A stretch of DNA of 64,000 nucleotides, from contig JBAZYC010000001.1 of NCBI GenBank assembly GCA_041659525.1, forward strand, positions 248,001 through 312,000, read 5' to 3'. Positions 9,154-19,201 of the stretch are shown here, piece by piece. The notes under the pieces were generated by a model, which saw only the letters and a program-made list of their open reading frames with translations, had not been told where the DNA came from and searched no databases. A program made the translations under genes and the position numbers. The first letter of the stretch is position 1. Every line of letters begins with the position of its first letter. The stretch is from JAAZKV01 sp041659525 (lineage in GTDB: Archaea > Iainarchaeota > Iainarchaeia > Iainarchaeales > JAAZKV01).

Positions 9154-10926
9154 TTACTTTTTTTGCTTTTGAGTTAAAATAAATAGAACTGTGATTAAAA
9201 GAACTATAACCATTAACGGACTTGAATCAGGAATATTCATTTTCGCAGCAAACTTATTAAAAGACAAAAAAGTTTGTCTACTACAAACCACACAATTAGG
9301 TAAATAATTTGAAACATTACAAGTAGCTAAAAGAACCCTGGTTTTTTCAATTTCAATAGAAGAATCCAAATTAATTTGGGTAGTCGCCCCACTAGTTGTA
9401 CAATCAATAACACTAGGGCTAATACTAATTGGCTCTAAAGTATTAGCAAACACTAAATTCAAATCAACTGAAGTATTACTAGAACACCTAGCATTTATGA
9501 AAACATTCCCATCTATGGCTTCTCCTGTGCAAGAAAGAATTGAATTCTTACCCCCTCCAGGACCAATTATTGAAGTACCCCCCCTTGTAGCTAAGCACCA
9601 AACAGGATCATTATTTTCATCTGCACAAACCCAAGTAGAGGATTCACCAAAAATTGGATTTTTTGGCAAGGTTTGAAGAGGCCTACTATAAAGACAATAA
9701 TCCCCTCTTGGGAAACTTTCGTTTGCAGAATAATCTCCAGCAGCAGTTCCACAAAAACTATCACTTTTTTTTGCGATACAATGAGGAGTTGCTTTTCCGG
9801 AATCCCCTACACAAACCCAATCAGTAAATCCCCCTATTGGTGGGAAATTACTATCTGTTAAATTTGAATTTGGGTTTCCATATGCACAAAAAGTATCTGT
9901 GCCAAAAGAATTTTCATTTCTTAAGTAAGTTTTTGCTGCGCTACCGCAAACCCCATTCCCATCAAGCCTTTCTCCTTGACCTGCAAAGCAACCTGTTTCG
10001 CCACCATCTAATCCATTACAAGTCCAATTCACAGAATTCCCAGGAGCAGGAAATCCAATAATTGCGGGACTGGGTGTTCCAATATTACAAAAAGTATCAA
10101 ATCCAAATCCAAATGAACCAAATGGATAAACTTTATTTGCCGAGCCACACTCAGTGAGACAGTTAGGGTGATTTGTTCCCACAAATTCTGTTGTAGTTAT
10201 AATAGTATTATTACAATCACAAGGACAATTATAATCCCCATTTTGAACATACCAATATCCATTTCCACAAAGACCTGTATAAGTCTGTTTATTAAAATAT
10301 CCATTTCCACAACCACAATTCATAGAATCAGGAATAATTATGTCAGGAGTACAAACCCCTTCCCAACTAGTGCAGTTCCACTCTCCTCCGCATTCATATT
10401 CTACTGTTTCACAAACATTTTCACAAAACTCAAAAGGTGCACTAAGACACCCATTTCCAGCGTCATAATAACAATTAGTTTCGTCATCATCTGCAAAATT
10501 TTCTCCTAAACCTTCACAATAATCAACTTGATCATTAAAACTTGGATCCCCAAGTGGCTCACAAATCTCTTCAGTCCAACACTCAGTAGTGCATATTTCT
10601 TCAGTACAATAATCAGGAACCCATTCTCCTTCAACACATTCAATAGTACACACCCCATAAATAGTCACTCCATTTCCACATGGGCAAACAGTAGTTTCAG
10701 GAACCCAAGTATTTACATCATAAGAACAATTATTTGTATCAGGAACCCATACCGCATTATTATCACATTTACAAGTAGGGGCTTTTTCTACGCAATCATT
10801 TGTAATAGTAGTTTTCCAAAGATTAGTATCCTTGCAAAAATAATCATCAACAGCATAAGTAAATGATAATCCTAAAGTTAAAACTAATAAGAAAATAAAA
10901 TAATTCAATATTTTTTTTTCATTCAC
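9154..10926 (-). CDS. Cys-rich secreted protein with C-terminal IPDSxPL membrane tail
   Basis: 590 residues with an N-terminal signal peptide (ILNYFIFLLVLTLGLSFTYAV). The ectodomain contains dozens of cysteines in loosely repeated modules (WVP.T..C, CGNG, CGSA.K.Y...FGTDTFC.YG.P..), suggesting disulphide-stabilised repeats. The end has the tripartite look of a sorting signal: IPDSSPL, a hydrophobic segment, then QKQKK. The same pattern ends the protein at 38111-39211. It lies between the two giant proteins, with 96 and 132 bases of spacing, so all probably belong to one cell-surface set. The specific function is unknown. Confidence 0.85.
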   Translation of the reverse strand: MNEKKILNYFIFLLVLTLGLSFTYAVDDYFCKDTNLWKTTITNDCVEKAPTCKCDNNAVWVPDTNNCSYDVNTWVPETTVCPCGNGVTIYGVCTIECVEGEWVPDYCTEEICTTECWTEEICEPLGDPSFNDQVDYCEGLGENFADDDETNCYYDAGNGCLSAPFEFCENVCETVEYECGGEWNCTSWEGVCTPDIIIPDSMNCGCGNGYFNKQTYTGLCGNGYWYVQNGDYNCPCDCNNTIITTTEFVGTNHPNCLTECGSANKVYPFGSFGFGFDTFCNIGTPSPAIIGFPAPGNSVNWTCNGLDGGETGCFAGQGERLDGNGVCGSAAKTYLRNENSFGTDTFCAYGNPNSNLTDSNFPPIGGFTDWVCVGDSGKATPHCIAKKSDSFCGTAAGDYSANESFPRGDYCLYSRPLQTLPKNPIFGESSTWVCADENNDPVWCLATRGGTSIIGPGGGKNSILSCTGEAIDGNVFINARCSSNTSVDLNLVFANTLEPISISPSVIDCTTSGATTQINLDSSIEIEKTRVLLATCNVSNYLPNCVVCSRQTFLSFNKFAAKMNIPDSSPLMVIVLLITVLFILTQKQKK

Positions 10927-11022
10927 TAATAAATCCCTTCAAAAATAAAAATTCTTCAACTAATCAATTTTTTTAAAAAATTTACTTAATTATAAAGTAT
11001 CTTCTATTATATTTAATCCTAT

Positions 11023-14000
11023 CTAACAACTATTAATTCCGCTTGAATCTATTTCTGCTTGTATTTTCTCTAAGTAATCTGGGTTCCACCACACTGTTAA
11101 TTTGTTAGCAGAGTTTTGAGACATACACATTTGTTTGTTCGAAATTCTGTCAAAAATTCCTTTTAGGGTAGTATAATCTTGTATTCCCTGGTCATCAAAG
11201 TACTTAAGTATTAATTTTACATTTTGTATTGAGGTTAGTGAAGGAACTTTTTTAGAAGTATTTAGTTTAACTGAATTTAATTGAGTTGTTTCAACCATTG
11301 TTATTCCTGATGATTTAACTGGGGGGTTAAAGAAAGTGGTTACAAGTTCTAAAGTTCCTTTCTTTTGTCCGTTAGGCCAACTTATTACTCTTTTTCCATT
11401 TATCTGTTGGTCAGTAAAGAATACTTTTTTGTTTCCTTCAAAGTCTAAGCAACCATTCTTTAAAATTGTAGAAGAAAGTAGAGTCCATTTCTTTTGCATT
11501 GTAGCAGGTACCCCAAATCCACTCATTAAATATTCTGCATTAACTGCTCCGCCATTACTAGTAATTGTCATAAGAACAGGAGTAGGTTGTGAAGGATAGA
11601 AATTCATTTGTTTGGTATTATTATCGTAAGCAAGAACTATTTGCTTATCTAGTTCTGATAAAGAATTTGTAGTTAATAAATTAATATTTGTAAGAGGATT
11701 TCCTTGGTAAGTGGTGATTGTTGGACCGTCTTGGTATAATTGTAAACTTTGATTTTGATTTACACTCGCCCCATAACCATCTCTAATCAAGGTCCCACCA
11801 TTTTTTCCAACCTCTCCATCGAAAGGAGTTTCATAAAATGGATTGTAATCTTTTGCTTCGTTTACAAGTCCAACTGTCACAGTGACATTCGCGTTTGGAG
11901 TATTATCATCAAGTAATCTATTAACATTTTCATTTATATAATTCAAATCAATTTCTACTCTATATAGTCCACCCTTTGAAAGATTAGATCGGTTTTCTAC
12001 AACTCCATCTGTTTTTATTTTGAAATTCAGCATATTTTGCGAGATAAATTGATCGTACCCTTTAGAGTTTTCAGTTGAATTAAAAATTATTCCAGTGAAT
12101 GGAACTGATGAATAGTAAGTATCAAAGTCACTAAGGAATGCAGAATTATAATTATCTTTTACTAAGTAAGCATAGAACCCAGTTAGTTTAGGAATTTCTG
12201 CCTCTTTATTTCCGCCCAAAATTTTCAAATCATTTATTTTTGCAAGTCTCTTAAACAAACTTAATGTGAATTGAGTAGCATCACAGTAGGTATAATTAGG
12301 GTTTAGTGAATCACATTGATCATAAGTAATAATTGAAGGGCTCCAATTAAACAATAATCTTGGAACAAATTCAGGTCCAGTAAATCCTGGAGTTCCGTCA
12401 GTTGAGTAACAATTTGTAGGGTTTCCAATTAACTTTACTTGGAAAATCTTTTCTTGTTTTTCAGTATTATTAATCCAATCTTTAACTGTAATTATTGCGT
12501 ATTGTTCGCCTAACAAATTAACTCTTGTAATTACTACATTGATATCAGGACTAGCTACAGTTGGTTTTCCAATGTATTCAGCGTAAACGTGTCCGTTTTT
12601 CAAAAACATTCTTGTTTCATCAGGAATATTACTTAATTCATATTTTATTCTTCCAGAAGCATCATATTCTATTAGAGAACTATTTTCATCCCATCTTGAT
12701 GCAAACATTTTTGGATTTCCTTCGTTTGCATCAGGGTTAATATAAAGTTCTGGTGCAACAAATCCTATTCCTTGTATCCCTAGTGTTTCTACTCCCCCAG
12801 GCAGCCCTGCAATTTCATCTTCTCTCATCCATTGGGGAGTAGGAGAGGCTTCGTATCTTCCAAGATCATAAACTTTTCCCTCTACAGGAATAAGGTTAAC
12901 ATCTTTTTCCCAAACTTTGTTTTGTATTTTTGCGTAAGAAATATTTCTATACATTTCTGGTTGTAGGGTAATTGATGAAGTCGCACAGCATCTGAACCAA
13001 TTAAATATCTTGCAACTCTTCTTCCATCCTTTTGTGTGCACAATGAAATCTATTCCGCTTTCACTAGGCGTAATTCCTTCTAAGTCAGCATTTCTGTTTG
13101 ATGAAATTATTTCTACTTTTCCAAGCCCTTGTTCATCTACTCCAGCTACACAATAATCAGGATTTTGCGAATCAACACAAACATTAAATTCAGGAGGGAT
13201 CGGTGCAGTAATAACTGGAAGAGTATAAGCTTTGTCATAACAATGTTGAACTGTTGCTTCAGCTATCCCGAAGAATTCCCCATATCCATAAGAGCCACAT
13301 GAGTTTGAAACCTCTTCAAGTTCTGAACAAATATTTACGTTTGTGTTTTCATCAGTTGATGATTCCCAATCAGTACCAATTGGTAAATTTTCATCAATAG
13401 TAGATAAACTTCCATCAGCATTATGCAAAACCCAATTTCGATCATAATAAGTTCCATCAGAATTATAACAAAATCCAGTACTAGAATTATAATTCATATC
13501 AATAGCTTCGCAATCAGTAATATAATTTGCATCGGAAGAAACTACTCCTGGTTCTTCTGCAAAGTGGATTATTGTTTCTTTTTGCACTGCTTCAAGTCCT
13601 GCACCAGTAGTTGCCTGTGCTCCCCAGGAAATGTTATCTCCATTTATTTCTGAAACAATTTTGTTTTGAATTGCAATTGGGAGTGAGTAAAAAGGGATTG
13701 CGGGATTTGTTGTATCTAAATCAGGTTCTGGTTTTTCAGTTGCATCTGTGTCTGTTAAATTATCAATTATTGAATTACAAATATCTGTTGCCTCATCAGA
13801 AAAATAAAGATCATCTCTTTCGCTTATCGCTCCAGTTGAACAAGAAGGACATTTGCTTCTTTGAGATATTTTCATCCCCCAACCATAACAGTATACTATT
13901 GCTTCTATTGCTGAACCCACTACTTTTGGCCGTAGGTTTATTACTTCAGGAGTACCTGGTTTGTTATAAGAAAGAGAAACAGTATTTGTCCCAATATCCA

Positions 14001-17000
14001 ATTGAGGGTAATAATTATCTTTTCTTCCACTGAACGCATTATTTTTTATAATTGCATTTATTTGTTCAGTGCTTCTAAAATCAAATATGTATTGCGAGAA
14101 TTCAAATGGATTAGTAGGGTCAGTTACTATTGCATCAAAGAACCAATTCTGTCTTACTGAACTTGTAGAAAGTGCTTCTATTTTTACAGGGTAAGCTCCA
14201 AGCATTCCCCCTCTTGTTTGAACTGTATTATGAGCAAGTAAAGGGATTGTTTTTGTTTCCCCTTGCTTAATTACAAATCTCAAATACGGGGAAGCATCTA
14301 AATCAGTTAAAACCCCTACTAAAATATCCTCTCCAGAACAATAATTATTATCAGTAGAATATTCTACTTCAAAATATTTGTTCGTTGCATTAACATCTAT
14401 ATTTATTACTGGATTAATAGTGCCAAAAATATCGACTCCATTAATTTTTACTTTTAAGCAAGGGGGGATTTCTGAAGCCTGTTCAGGGAACGGATCTGAA
14501 ACAATTATTTCCAAGTGTGCAGGATTAGAATTATTTTCATCAGTTGCTTCAAAAATTAATTTTGTTCCAGCAGGAATATTAGAAGCATCAAAGCTTACTA
14601 TATCTACCCCATTTCCATCAGTGGTTCCGCTTTGAAATGCCATCGCATCCCCTTCTTTTTTCACTGACCAATTAGCTTTAACCCCAGTTCTTGAAATCAT
14701 TGTTTTTACTAAAAACATTGGGTAAACCGCATTTTGATAAATAGTGTTCTGTACACTTGTCGCCATAATAAGAATATTCAAGTCACTCTTGTTTCGAACA
14801 TCAATTCTAACAAAATCTGTTCTTCCAGGATAATCAGCTAACGCATCATTTAATCCGCTTTTTTTCTCAACTCTTTCAAATATTTTTGCCCCTACTGCTG
14901 CTTTGATTAAACTTAGAGGAAATTCTTTTACTCCGCTATTAGCTATTGGATTAAGTATAATTTGTTGTGAAGTTAGATTCGCATCAGCCCCATTTACTTT
15001 GAATAATATTGGAGCATCCGTTCCACTCTTTTCAAGTGAAAGTGCAAGAGTTGCCTCTCCAACTGCTTTATCAGTGTTATTTGCTACAATGGTCTTTAGA
15101 GTATAACTATCCCCTATTTGTACTTTAGTTACATTTTGTCCAGCTACTAATTCTATTGGATTAACTCCATTAGCAGGAGCTACTCCGGTTTTTGTCCAAA
15201 TTAAATAATTAGAAAACAAAAATGAAGGACAATCATCCCCTAAGCAAAATGTTTGTCCAATAGTAAACTCTTTTGAGTTCTTCAGAACTGGTTGTAAATT
15301 ATTAAAACTAGGTTCAAAATAAATCCCCGCTAACCCTTTAGCATTAATGTCAACAGCTATTTCCAAAATAATTGGAATTACTTTAGGGCCGGTTTGATTA
15401 GCAATAATCACATTTGCTTGTTTAGCATTTTCTACCTCTTCATCTACGTCAATTGAAAAGTTTTTGTTTGTAGCAGATTTTTTTACTAGTGCTCCATCTA
15501 CAGAGTAAGCTTTTGTAATTGTAATAGGAGTATTATTATCTAGAGTGTTTTTGTCTTTTGGACCTACATAAAAGTTTGCAGTAGCATCCCCAGCCCCACT
15601 ATTATTTAAAATTAAATCAAATGCAAAATAATATTTACTCCCAGCAATTAATTTTCGGGATTCATTTTCAGTTGCAATTAATGGGTTTGTATCATAAACC
15701 TGTCTTAGGATTAATTGAACATTATTATCATTTGGAAGAGAGGATTGCGAATATAAGAAAACATTTTTTTCTTGAGTAGTTCTTTTTACCGTGTAAACTG
15801 GAGTTTCATAAGACAAATAATTTTCATCATTAATAATTATTTTTACTTCATTCCCAGCTTTGAGTTTTGTTAATTGTTTAGTAATGTATTTTCCATTAAT
15901 TGCTCTTACCGCTTCTATTCCATCAAAGCTTCCTGAAGAATTTTTCAAGTAAAGCATTCCGGCAGGATTTACTTTTCCCACACTATCAAAAAAGTTGAAA
16001 GTAATTGTCCCTCTTCCTGTTACTAAAACTAATGTTACGTTTTTGTCCGAGCTACCAACTGAAATTCCAGTTAATGTTCCTTCATCAGTATCTGTTTTTG
16101 CAGTTAACGAATAAGTTCCACTGGGAACTCCATAGTAAGTAGTTATTCCATTTCCATCAGTAGGAAGAGCTTTGTCAAAATATCCTTTGAATGAATTATT
16201 GTACAAAGTTGTAGAAATATTTTTTTGAATAACGTTTTGATCATCAACAACTTTTACAATTAATTTTACTCCTCCTTGAGTCATTTGAACTATTTGCGGC
16301 CCTTCACTCATTGTTTTTAGCGTAATTGGAACTATTTGTGTTTTGTAACCATTTGATTTTATTATAGCAGTAAAAGTTTTTCCATTAATATCAATCATTG
16401 GAATTGGACCCATTGTCCCATCCATTTTTCCAGTTAAGGGAAAAAGATAATTAGTATCATTTCCTTTTGTAAAAAATATATTTGCATTAGCAAGTATTAC
16501 AGGAGAATTTTTATCCATTAATTTTAGATAAACATTTTTTGTTGTGTCTAAATTTATTTGTCGATTTACATCTGCAGTTAATCCTTCAAAATAAATATTT
16601 ACATCTCTTGTTTGTTTACCCATTACTTCAAAAGTTCCGTTCGCAGATAGTCCTTTTACCATTGCTGAGTAAGAATAAGTTCCTTCAGTAAGTTCTCTTG
16701 TTATTCCCCCACTAGAAAGAGTAATTAGTGTTTCACTTCTATCAAAATCATCTGTTATTGTTATTACAGCTCCAACTTGCGGACCTATCGGACTATTAGC
16801 AGTAATTATTACGGTCCCTTTTACTAAACTGCTTTCAAGCACAATTGTTTTAGTTGTTTCTTCTCTTCCAAGCGTAATTGTATTCTCAATATAATCTTGT
16901 GCAGTTGCTTTTAGTTGAACACTTGTACAAGAAGATAATACACTAAAAGAAAATCCCGCGTTTGGTTGAGTATTGTTTGATTGAAGTGTTTTTACTTGTT

Positions 17001-17556
17001 GTTTGTTTGAATCATTCCCATTAACACAGATATATTCTAATTTCGCGGTTGAAATAATTTGCCCAATTTCGTTTTGTACTCTCACTTGGACATTTTTTTG
17101 AGGAACAGGCATTGCAGTTAAACTAACTTTTTGTGCTTTTTCTTCTGTAAAATCAATTATCTTTGAGAACTGCATATAATTTTCTTTATCAATTGTCACT
17201 TCAACTAATTCAGAACAAGAAACAAACTTGGCTTTTCCTTCTGCGTTTGTGGTAACACTTAGTTCTTGGTCATCCCCTTTGGCACAAGTAACAATTAAAT
17301 TTACTATTGCTCCATCAACTGGATTCTTACTTGGACTTAACACAGTTAATTCAACATCATATTGCGGATTAACTCCTAAAAAGGTAAATCCTAGAACCGC
17401 TATTAGTAATACTAATAGTAATACTAAGAAAAGAGCAAAACTTGGAACTACTTCATCAATTTTGTCAGTAATTTTTAGGATTGGAACAAAATTATTTACC
17501 CATTCAAGTGAATCATACCACTTATCTTCAAGAGTAGAATATAGCCCCACAACCAA
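11023..17556 (-). CDS. Giant membrane-anchored extracellular protein (2177 aa)
   Basis: A short amphipathic N-terminus precedes one membrane helix (about residues 40-62, ALFLVLLLVLLIAVLGF). Then come repeated beta-sandwich domains resembling carboxypeptidase-regulatory or Ig-like folds: each has a P..GA.V.......TN..G.A.F pattern, seen near residues 75-125, 155-240 and further on. Mid-protein Cys clusters (CYGWGMK.SQRSKCPSC; CEAIDMNYN) suggest disulphides. The final 450 residues match the C-terminal module of the 1750-aa protein, including YRVEIDL, TPFDGEVG, PTPVL, WTLLSS and LTVWWNP. It probably forms an extended surface fibre or layer with a conserved distal domain. The function is inferred from architecture only. 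Confidence 0.85.
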   Translation of the reverse strand: MVVGLYSTLEDKWYDSLEWVNNFVPILKITDKIDEVVPSFALFLVLLLVLLIAVLGFTFLGVNPQYDVELTVLSPSKNPVDGAIVNLIVTCAKGDDQELSVTTNAEGKAKFVSCSELVEVTIDKENYMQFSKIIDFTEEKAQKVSLTAMPVPQKNVQVRVQNEIGQIISTAKLEYICVNGNDSNKQQVKTLQSNNTQPNAGFSFSVLSSCTSVQLKATAQDYIENTITLGREETTKTIVLESSLVKGTVIITANSPIGPQVGAVITITDDFDRSETLITLSSGGITRELTEGTYSYSAMVKGLSANGTFEVMGKQTRDVNIYFEGLTADVNRQINLDTTKNVYLKLMDKNSPVILANANIFFTKGNDTNYLFPLTGKMDGTMGPIPMIDINGKTFTAIIKSNGYKTQIVPITLKTMSEGPQIVQMTQGGVKLIVKVVDDQNVIQKNISTTLYNNSFKGYFDKALPTDGNGITTYYGVPSGTYSLTAKTDTDEGTLTGISVGSSDKNVTLVLVTGRGTITFNFFDSVGKVNPAGMLYLKNSSGSFDGIEAVRAINGKYITKQLTKLKAGNEVKIIINDENYLSYETPVYTVKRTTQEKNVFLYSQSSLPNDNNVQLILRQVYDTNPLIATENESRKLIAGSKYYFAFDLILNNSGAGDATANFYVGPKDKNTLDNNTPITITKAYSVDGALVKKSATNKNFSIDVDEEVENAKQANVIIANQTGPKVIPIILEIAVDINAKGLAGIYFEPSFNNLQPVLKNSKEFTIGQTFCLGDDCPSFLFSNYLIWTKTGVAPANGVNPIELVAGQNVTKVQIGDSYTLKTIVANNTDKAVGEATLALSLEKSGTDAPILFKVNGADANLTSQQIILNPIANSGVKEFPLSLIKAAVGAKIFERVEKKSGLNDALADYPGRTDFVRIDVRNKSDLNILIMATSVQNTIYQNAVYPMFLVKTMISRTGVKANWSVKKEGDAMAFQSGTTDGNGVDIVSFDASNIPAGTKLIFEATDENNSNPAHLEIIVSDPFPEQASEIPPCLKVKINGVDIFGTINPVINIDVNATNKYFEVEYSTDNNYCSGEDILVGVLTDLDASPYLRFVIKQGETKTIPLLAHNTVQTRGGMLGAYPVKIEALSTSSVRQNWFFDAIVTDPTNPFEFSQYIFDFRSTEQINAIIKNNAFSGRKDNYYPQLDIGTNTVSLSYNKPGTPEVINLRPKVVGSAIEAIVYCYGWGMKISQRSKCPSCSTGAISERDDLYFSDEATDICNSIIDNLTDTDATEKPEPDLDTTNPAIPFYSLPIAIQNKIVSEINGDNISWGAQATTGAGLEAVQKETIIHFAEEPGVVSSDANYITDCEAIDMNYNSSTGFCYNSDGTYYDRNWVLHNADGSLSTIDENLPIGTDWESSTDENTNVNICSELEEVSNSCGSYGYGEFFGIAEATVQHCYDKAYTLPVITAPIPPEFNVCVDSQNPDYCVAGVDEQGLGKVEIISSNRNADLEGITPSESGIDFIVHTKGWKKSCKIFNWFRCCATSSITLQPEMYRNISYAKIQNKVWEKDVNLIPVEGKVYDLGRYEASPTPQWMREDEIAGLPGGVETLGIQGIGFVAPELYINPDANEGNPKMFASRWDENSSLIEYDASGRIKYELSNIPDETRMFLKNGHVYAEYIGKPTVASPDINVVITRVNLLGEQYAIITVKDWINNTEKQEKIFQVKLIGNPTNCYSTDGTPGFTGPEFVPRLLFNWSPSIITYDQCDSLNPNYTYCDATQFTLSLFKRLAKINDLKILGGNKEAEIPKLTGFYAYLVKDNYNSAFLSDFDTYYSSVPFTGIIFNSTENSKGYDQFISQNMLNFKIKTDGVVENRSNLSKGGLYRVEIDLNYINENVNRLLDDNTPNANVTVTVGLVNEAKDYNPFYETPFDGEVGKNGGTLIRDGYGASVNQNQSLQLYQDGPTITTYQGNPLTNINLLTTNSLSELDKQIVLAYDNNTKQMNFYPSQPTPVLMTITSNGGAVNAEYLMSGFGVPATMQKKWTLLSSTILKNGCLDFEGNKKVFFTDQQINGKRVISWPNGQKKGTLELVTTFFNPPVKSSGITMVETTQLNSVKLNTSKKVPSLTSIQNVKLILKYFDDQGIQDYTTLKGIFDRISNKQMCMSQNSANKLTVWWNPDYLEKIQAEIDSSGINSC

Positions 17557-17746
17557 TCACACAAAAGTCTAGTAATAATTAGTCATTTTTATTTAATAAA
17601 CCTTGCTGTAAAGGCTTAGAAAAAATAAACTAAAGAAATTGCTTAATATATTCAAAAATTAGAATTAAAAATTTTAAGAATTATTTTTTAATAATTAAAT
17701 TAATTAATTTTCTTACCCATAATCAATTAATTTGTTTTCTAAAAAG

Positions 17747-17914
17747 TTACTTTTTAGTAATTAAGTATACTCCAATTGCCACTAGTGCAAAAGCTAAGAG
17801 AGTACAAACTTTGGCGTCAAAGAGTTGAAAATCAAGCATTTCAAGCCCTGACATTAAGAAAAATGCTGCAGCTATTAGGACAACTATCCCTAATTGTGAG
17901 TCTTTTTCAGTCAT
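17747..17914 (-). CDS. Small two-helix membrane protein (55 aa)
   Basis: Minus-strand ORF from an ATG at 17914, with two clear hydrophobic helices (residues 8-22, GIVVLIAAAFFLMSG, and about 38-52) separated by a short polar segment and ending in KK. It has an N-terminal TEKDS and no cleavable signal. An AGGTG sits a short distance upstream of the ATG. The stop codon lies in the loop of a perfect inverted repeat, CTAAAAAG-TAA-CTTTTTAG. It precedes the giant protein gene by 190 bases on the same strand. It resembles many small archaeal membrane proteins of unknown role. A longer plus-strand ORF over the same bases has no plausible protein character. Confidence 0.65.
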   Translation of the reverse strand: MTEKDSQLGIVVLIAAAFFLMSGLEMLDFQLFDAKVCTLLAFALVAIGVYLITKK

Positions 17915-18150
17915 TTAGTACACCTTTTACTAACATTAAATGCTCTTTTACTATTACTAATTATGCCCTAAAACCTATAAAAAGCTTTCTTTCACTGGAA
18001 AAAGTTATTTCTCTTCTCCGGCAGAACGCTTAGGATAGCTTTATAAGCATCTTCAAATAAAAATAAGTTATAAAGGCAGTAAACTTCAAGGGCTCTTTTT
18101 AAGAAAACTTGTTTTTTAGCTAGCTTTTTGTAAAATAAGGTGGAATAAAA

Positions 18151-18381
18151 ATGGATAATAATAGAAGATTCGGAAATAGTAGACCAAGCTTTGGCGGTCC
18201 AAGAGAAATGCATAAGGCAACATGCTCAGATTGCGGAACTGAAACAGAAGTACCTTTCAAACCAATTGAAGGAAGACCTGTTTACTGCAGAGATTGTTAC
18301 CAAAAGCACAAAACTGATAGACCAACAAGAGGCGGATTTAGAAACGACAGATCTAACGACTCTGAAGGATCAGAAGAATAA
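18151..18381 (+). CDS. CxxC-x17-CxxC zinc-ribbon protein with RGG tail
   Basis: 76 residues. The core is CSDC followed by exactly 17 residues and CRDC (residues about 25-49), matching the CxxC-x17-CxxC domain family, with the conserved TEVPFKP and GRPVYC segments; it probably binds one zinc. Both flanks are Arg/Gly/Asn-rich (NRRFGNSRPSFGGPR; RGGFRNDRSN), an RGG-like composition typical of RNA-binding tails. AAGGTGG precedes the ATG. A TATA-like GCTTTATAAG near 18040 and a hairpin with a T-run downstream suggest a monocistronic gene. An RNA or ribonucleoprotein role is likely but inferred. Confidence 0.85.
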   Translation: MDNNRRFGNSRPSFGGPREMHKATCSDCGTETEVPFKPIEGRPVYCRDCYQKHKTDRPTRGGFRNDRSNDSEGSEE

Positions 18382-18407
18382 AATTGATTGATATTTTATC
18401 AAAACTA

Positions 18408-18441
18408 AGAGGGCAGAAATGCCCTTCTAATTCTTTTTTTT
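18408..18441 (+). terminator. Intrinsic-type terminator after the CxxC gene
   Basis: AGAGGGC and GCCCTTCT form an uninterrupted stem of about 7 bp with a 6-base loop. It is followed by TAATTCTTTTTTTT, a U-rich tract, 27 bases past the stop at 18381. Confidence 0.7.
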
Positions 18442-18509
18442 AATTTTTTTGCTTAAGAAAAGACTAAACTCTAATTACCCTTCGAATTAAGAAATTCTTT
18501 TTGTTTTAG

Positions 18510-18556
18510 AATTAAAAATTAAAAAAATAGAGTAATCTTTCCAAAGAAAGATTACT
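18510..18556 (-). terminator. Terminator hairpin after the 18584-18985 gene
   Basis: AGTAATCTTTC and GAAAGATTACT form an 11-bp stem with a 4-base loop. On the minus strand it is followed by CTATTTTTTTAATTTTTAATT. It lies 28 bases downstream of the minus-strand stop at 18584. Confidence 0.7.
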
Positions 18557-18583
18557 AAAAATCAATAGAATTCAACTCAAACT

Positions 18584-18985
18584 TTACTGAGTTTCCCAAT
18601 TGAATGTTTGTGCTAGCGCACCTCTATCAGCAAAGTGCTTTGCTGCTTCAAGAACCATTTGTAGGTTTAAGCATCTCTTTGAAGGGTAGTGTCCTTTTTT
18701 TCCGGCAACAGTTAATTCTATTGGTGCTTTGTAAACATCACATTTGTTTGCCATGAAATATTTTTTTCCTTTTAGTAAAGCATAAACTGCGTATTTTCCG
18801 CCTTGTCCGCCCCCAATAACCATATAGTTTTGAGAATCTTTTTGCAATAGTACAGCTGTTTTGTTTTCTCCGTTAATTTTTTCAACTGCTTCTTTTACTT
18901 GAGGCAATTCTCTTAATTCGCTAATTATGTCTTCTTCTGACTTACTATTCAAATCTTCTTCAATAATTTTTTTTACAAACAACAT
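18584..18985 (-). CDS. Possible Imm1-like immunity-type protein
   Basis: 133 residues from an ATG preceded by GGTTGGTGGG; an upstream GTG at 19009 lacks a ribosome-binding site. Two helical segments are followed by a beta-rich region and the C-terminal pattern GHYPSKRCLNLQMVLEAAKHFADRG....FNWE. This pattern recalls Imm1-type immunity proteins, in which strand-helix-Gly-Trp motifs end the domain. No toxin gene is adjacent. It sits between a terminator and tRNA-Thr, so it is a single-gene unit. The match rests on pattern memory only and a housekeeping orphan is equally possible. Confidence 0.6.
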   Translation of the reverse strand: MLFVKKIIEEDLNSKSEEDIISELRELPQVKEAVEKINGENKTAVLLQKDSQNYMVIGGGQGGKYAVYALLKGKKYFMANKCDVYKAPIELTVAGKKGHYPSKRCLNLQMVLEAAKHFADRGALAQTFNWETQ

Positions 18986-19069
18986 GTACCCACCAACCAA
19001 ATTCTCCACCGAGCGTATTATATTACCTGCTGGTAGAACCGAAAAGTAAGAATTTTTAAAGAAAAAGAA

Positions 19070-19156
19070 AGCCTCAGGTGGGATTTGAACTCACGACCGC
19101 CGGTTCGTTTGCTTTTATGATACAAAACCGGTGCTCTACCGCTGAGCTACTGAGGC
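19070..19156 (-). tRNA. tRNA-Thr (UGU) with 15-nt intron
   Basis: The acceptor is GCCTCAG/CTGAGGC with discriminator T, as usual for archaeal tRNA-Thr. The D-arm is GCTC-AGCGGTA-GAGC with the GG pair. The anticodon stem is CCGGT/ACCGG with loop TT-TGT-AA after excising 15 bases after position 37. The T-loop is the canonical TTCAAAT. The T-stem GTGAG/CCCAC has one A-C mismatch. The mature length is 72. Confidence 0.9.
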
Positions 19157-19201
19157 ATACAAATACTTGATTCGGTATCGTTTATAAATCTTTTATTTGA
19201 C

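Noticed and set aside
10168..10866. Two long plus-strand ORFs opposite the 590-aa secreted protein, rich in Ile, Ser and Thr
   Set aside because: They mirror the codon usage of the minus-strand gene, have no ribosome-binding site and no protein-like domain pattern; shadows.
13423..14033. Overlapping plus-strand ORFs within the 2177-aa gene
   Set aside because: Antisense to a clearly coding frame, low-complexity composition, no start signals.
17776..18033. 85-codon plus-strand ORF opposite the 55-aa membrane protein
   Set aside because: The minus-strand frame has two regular hydrophobic helices and an RBS; the plus frame has neither and crosses the promoter region.
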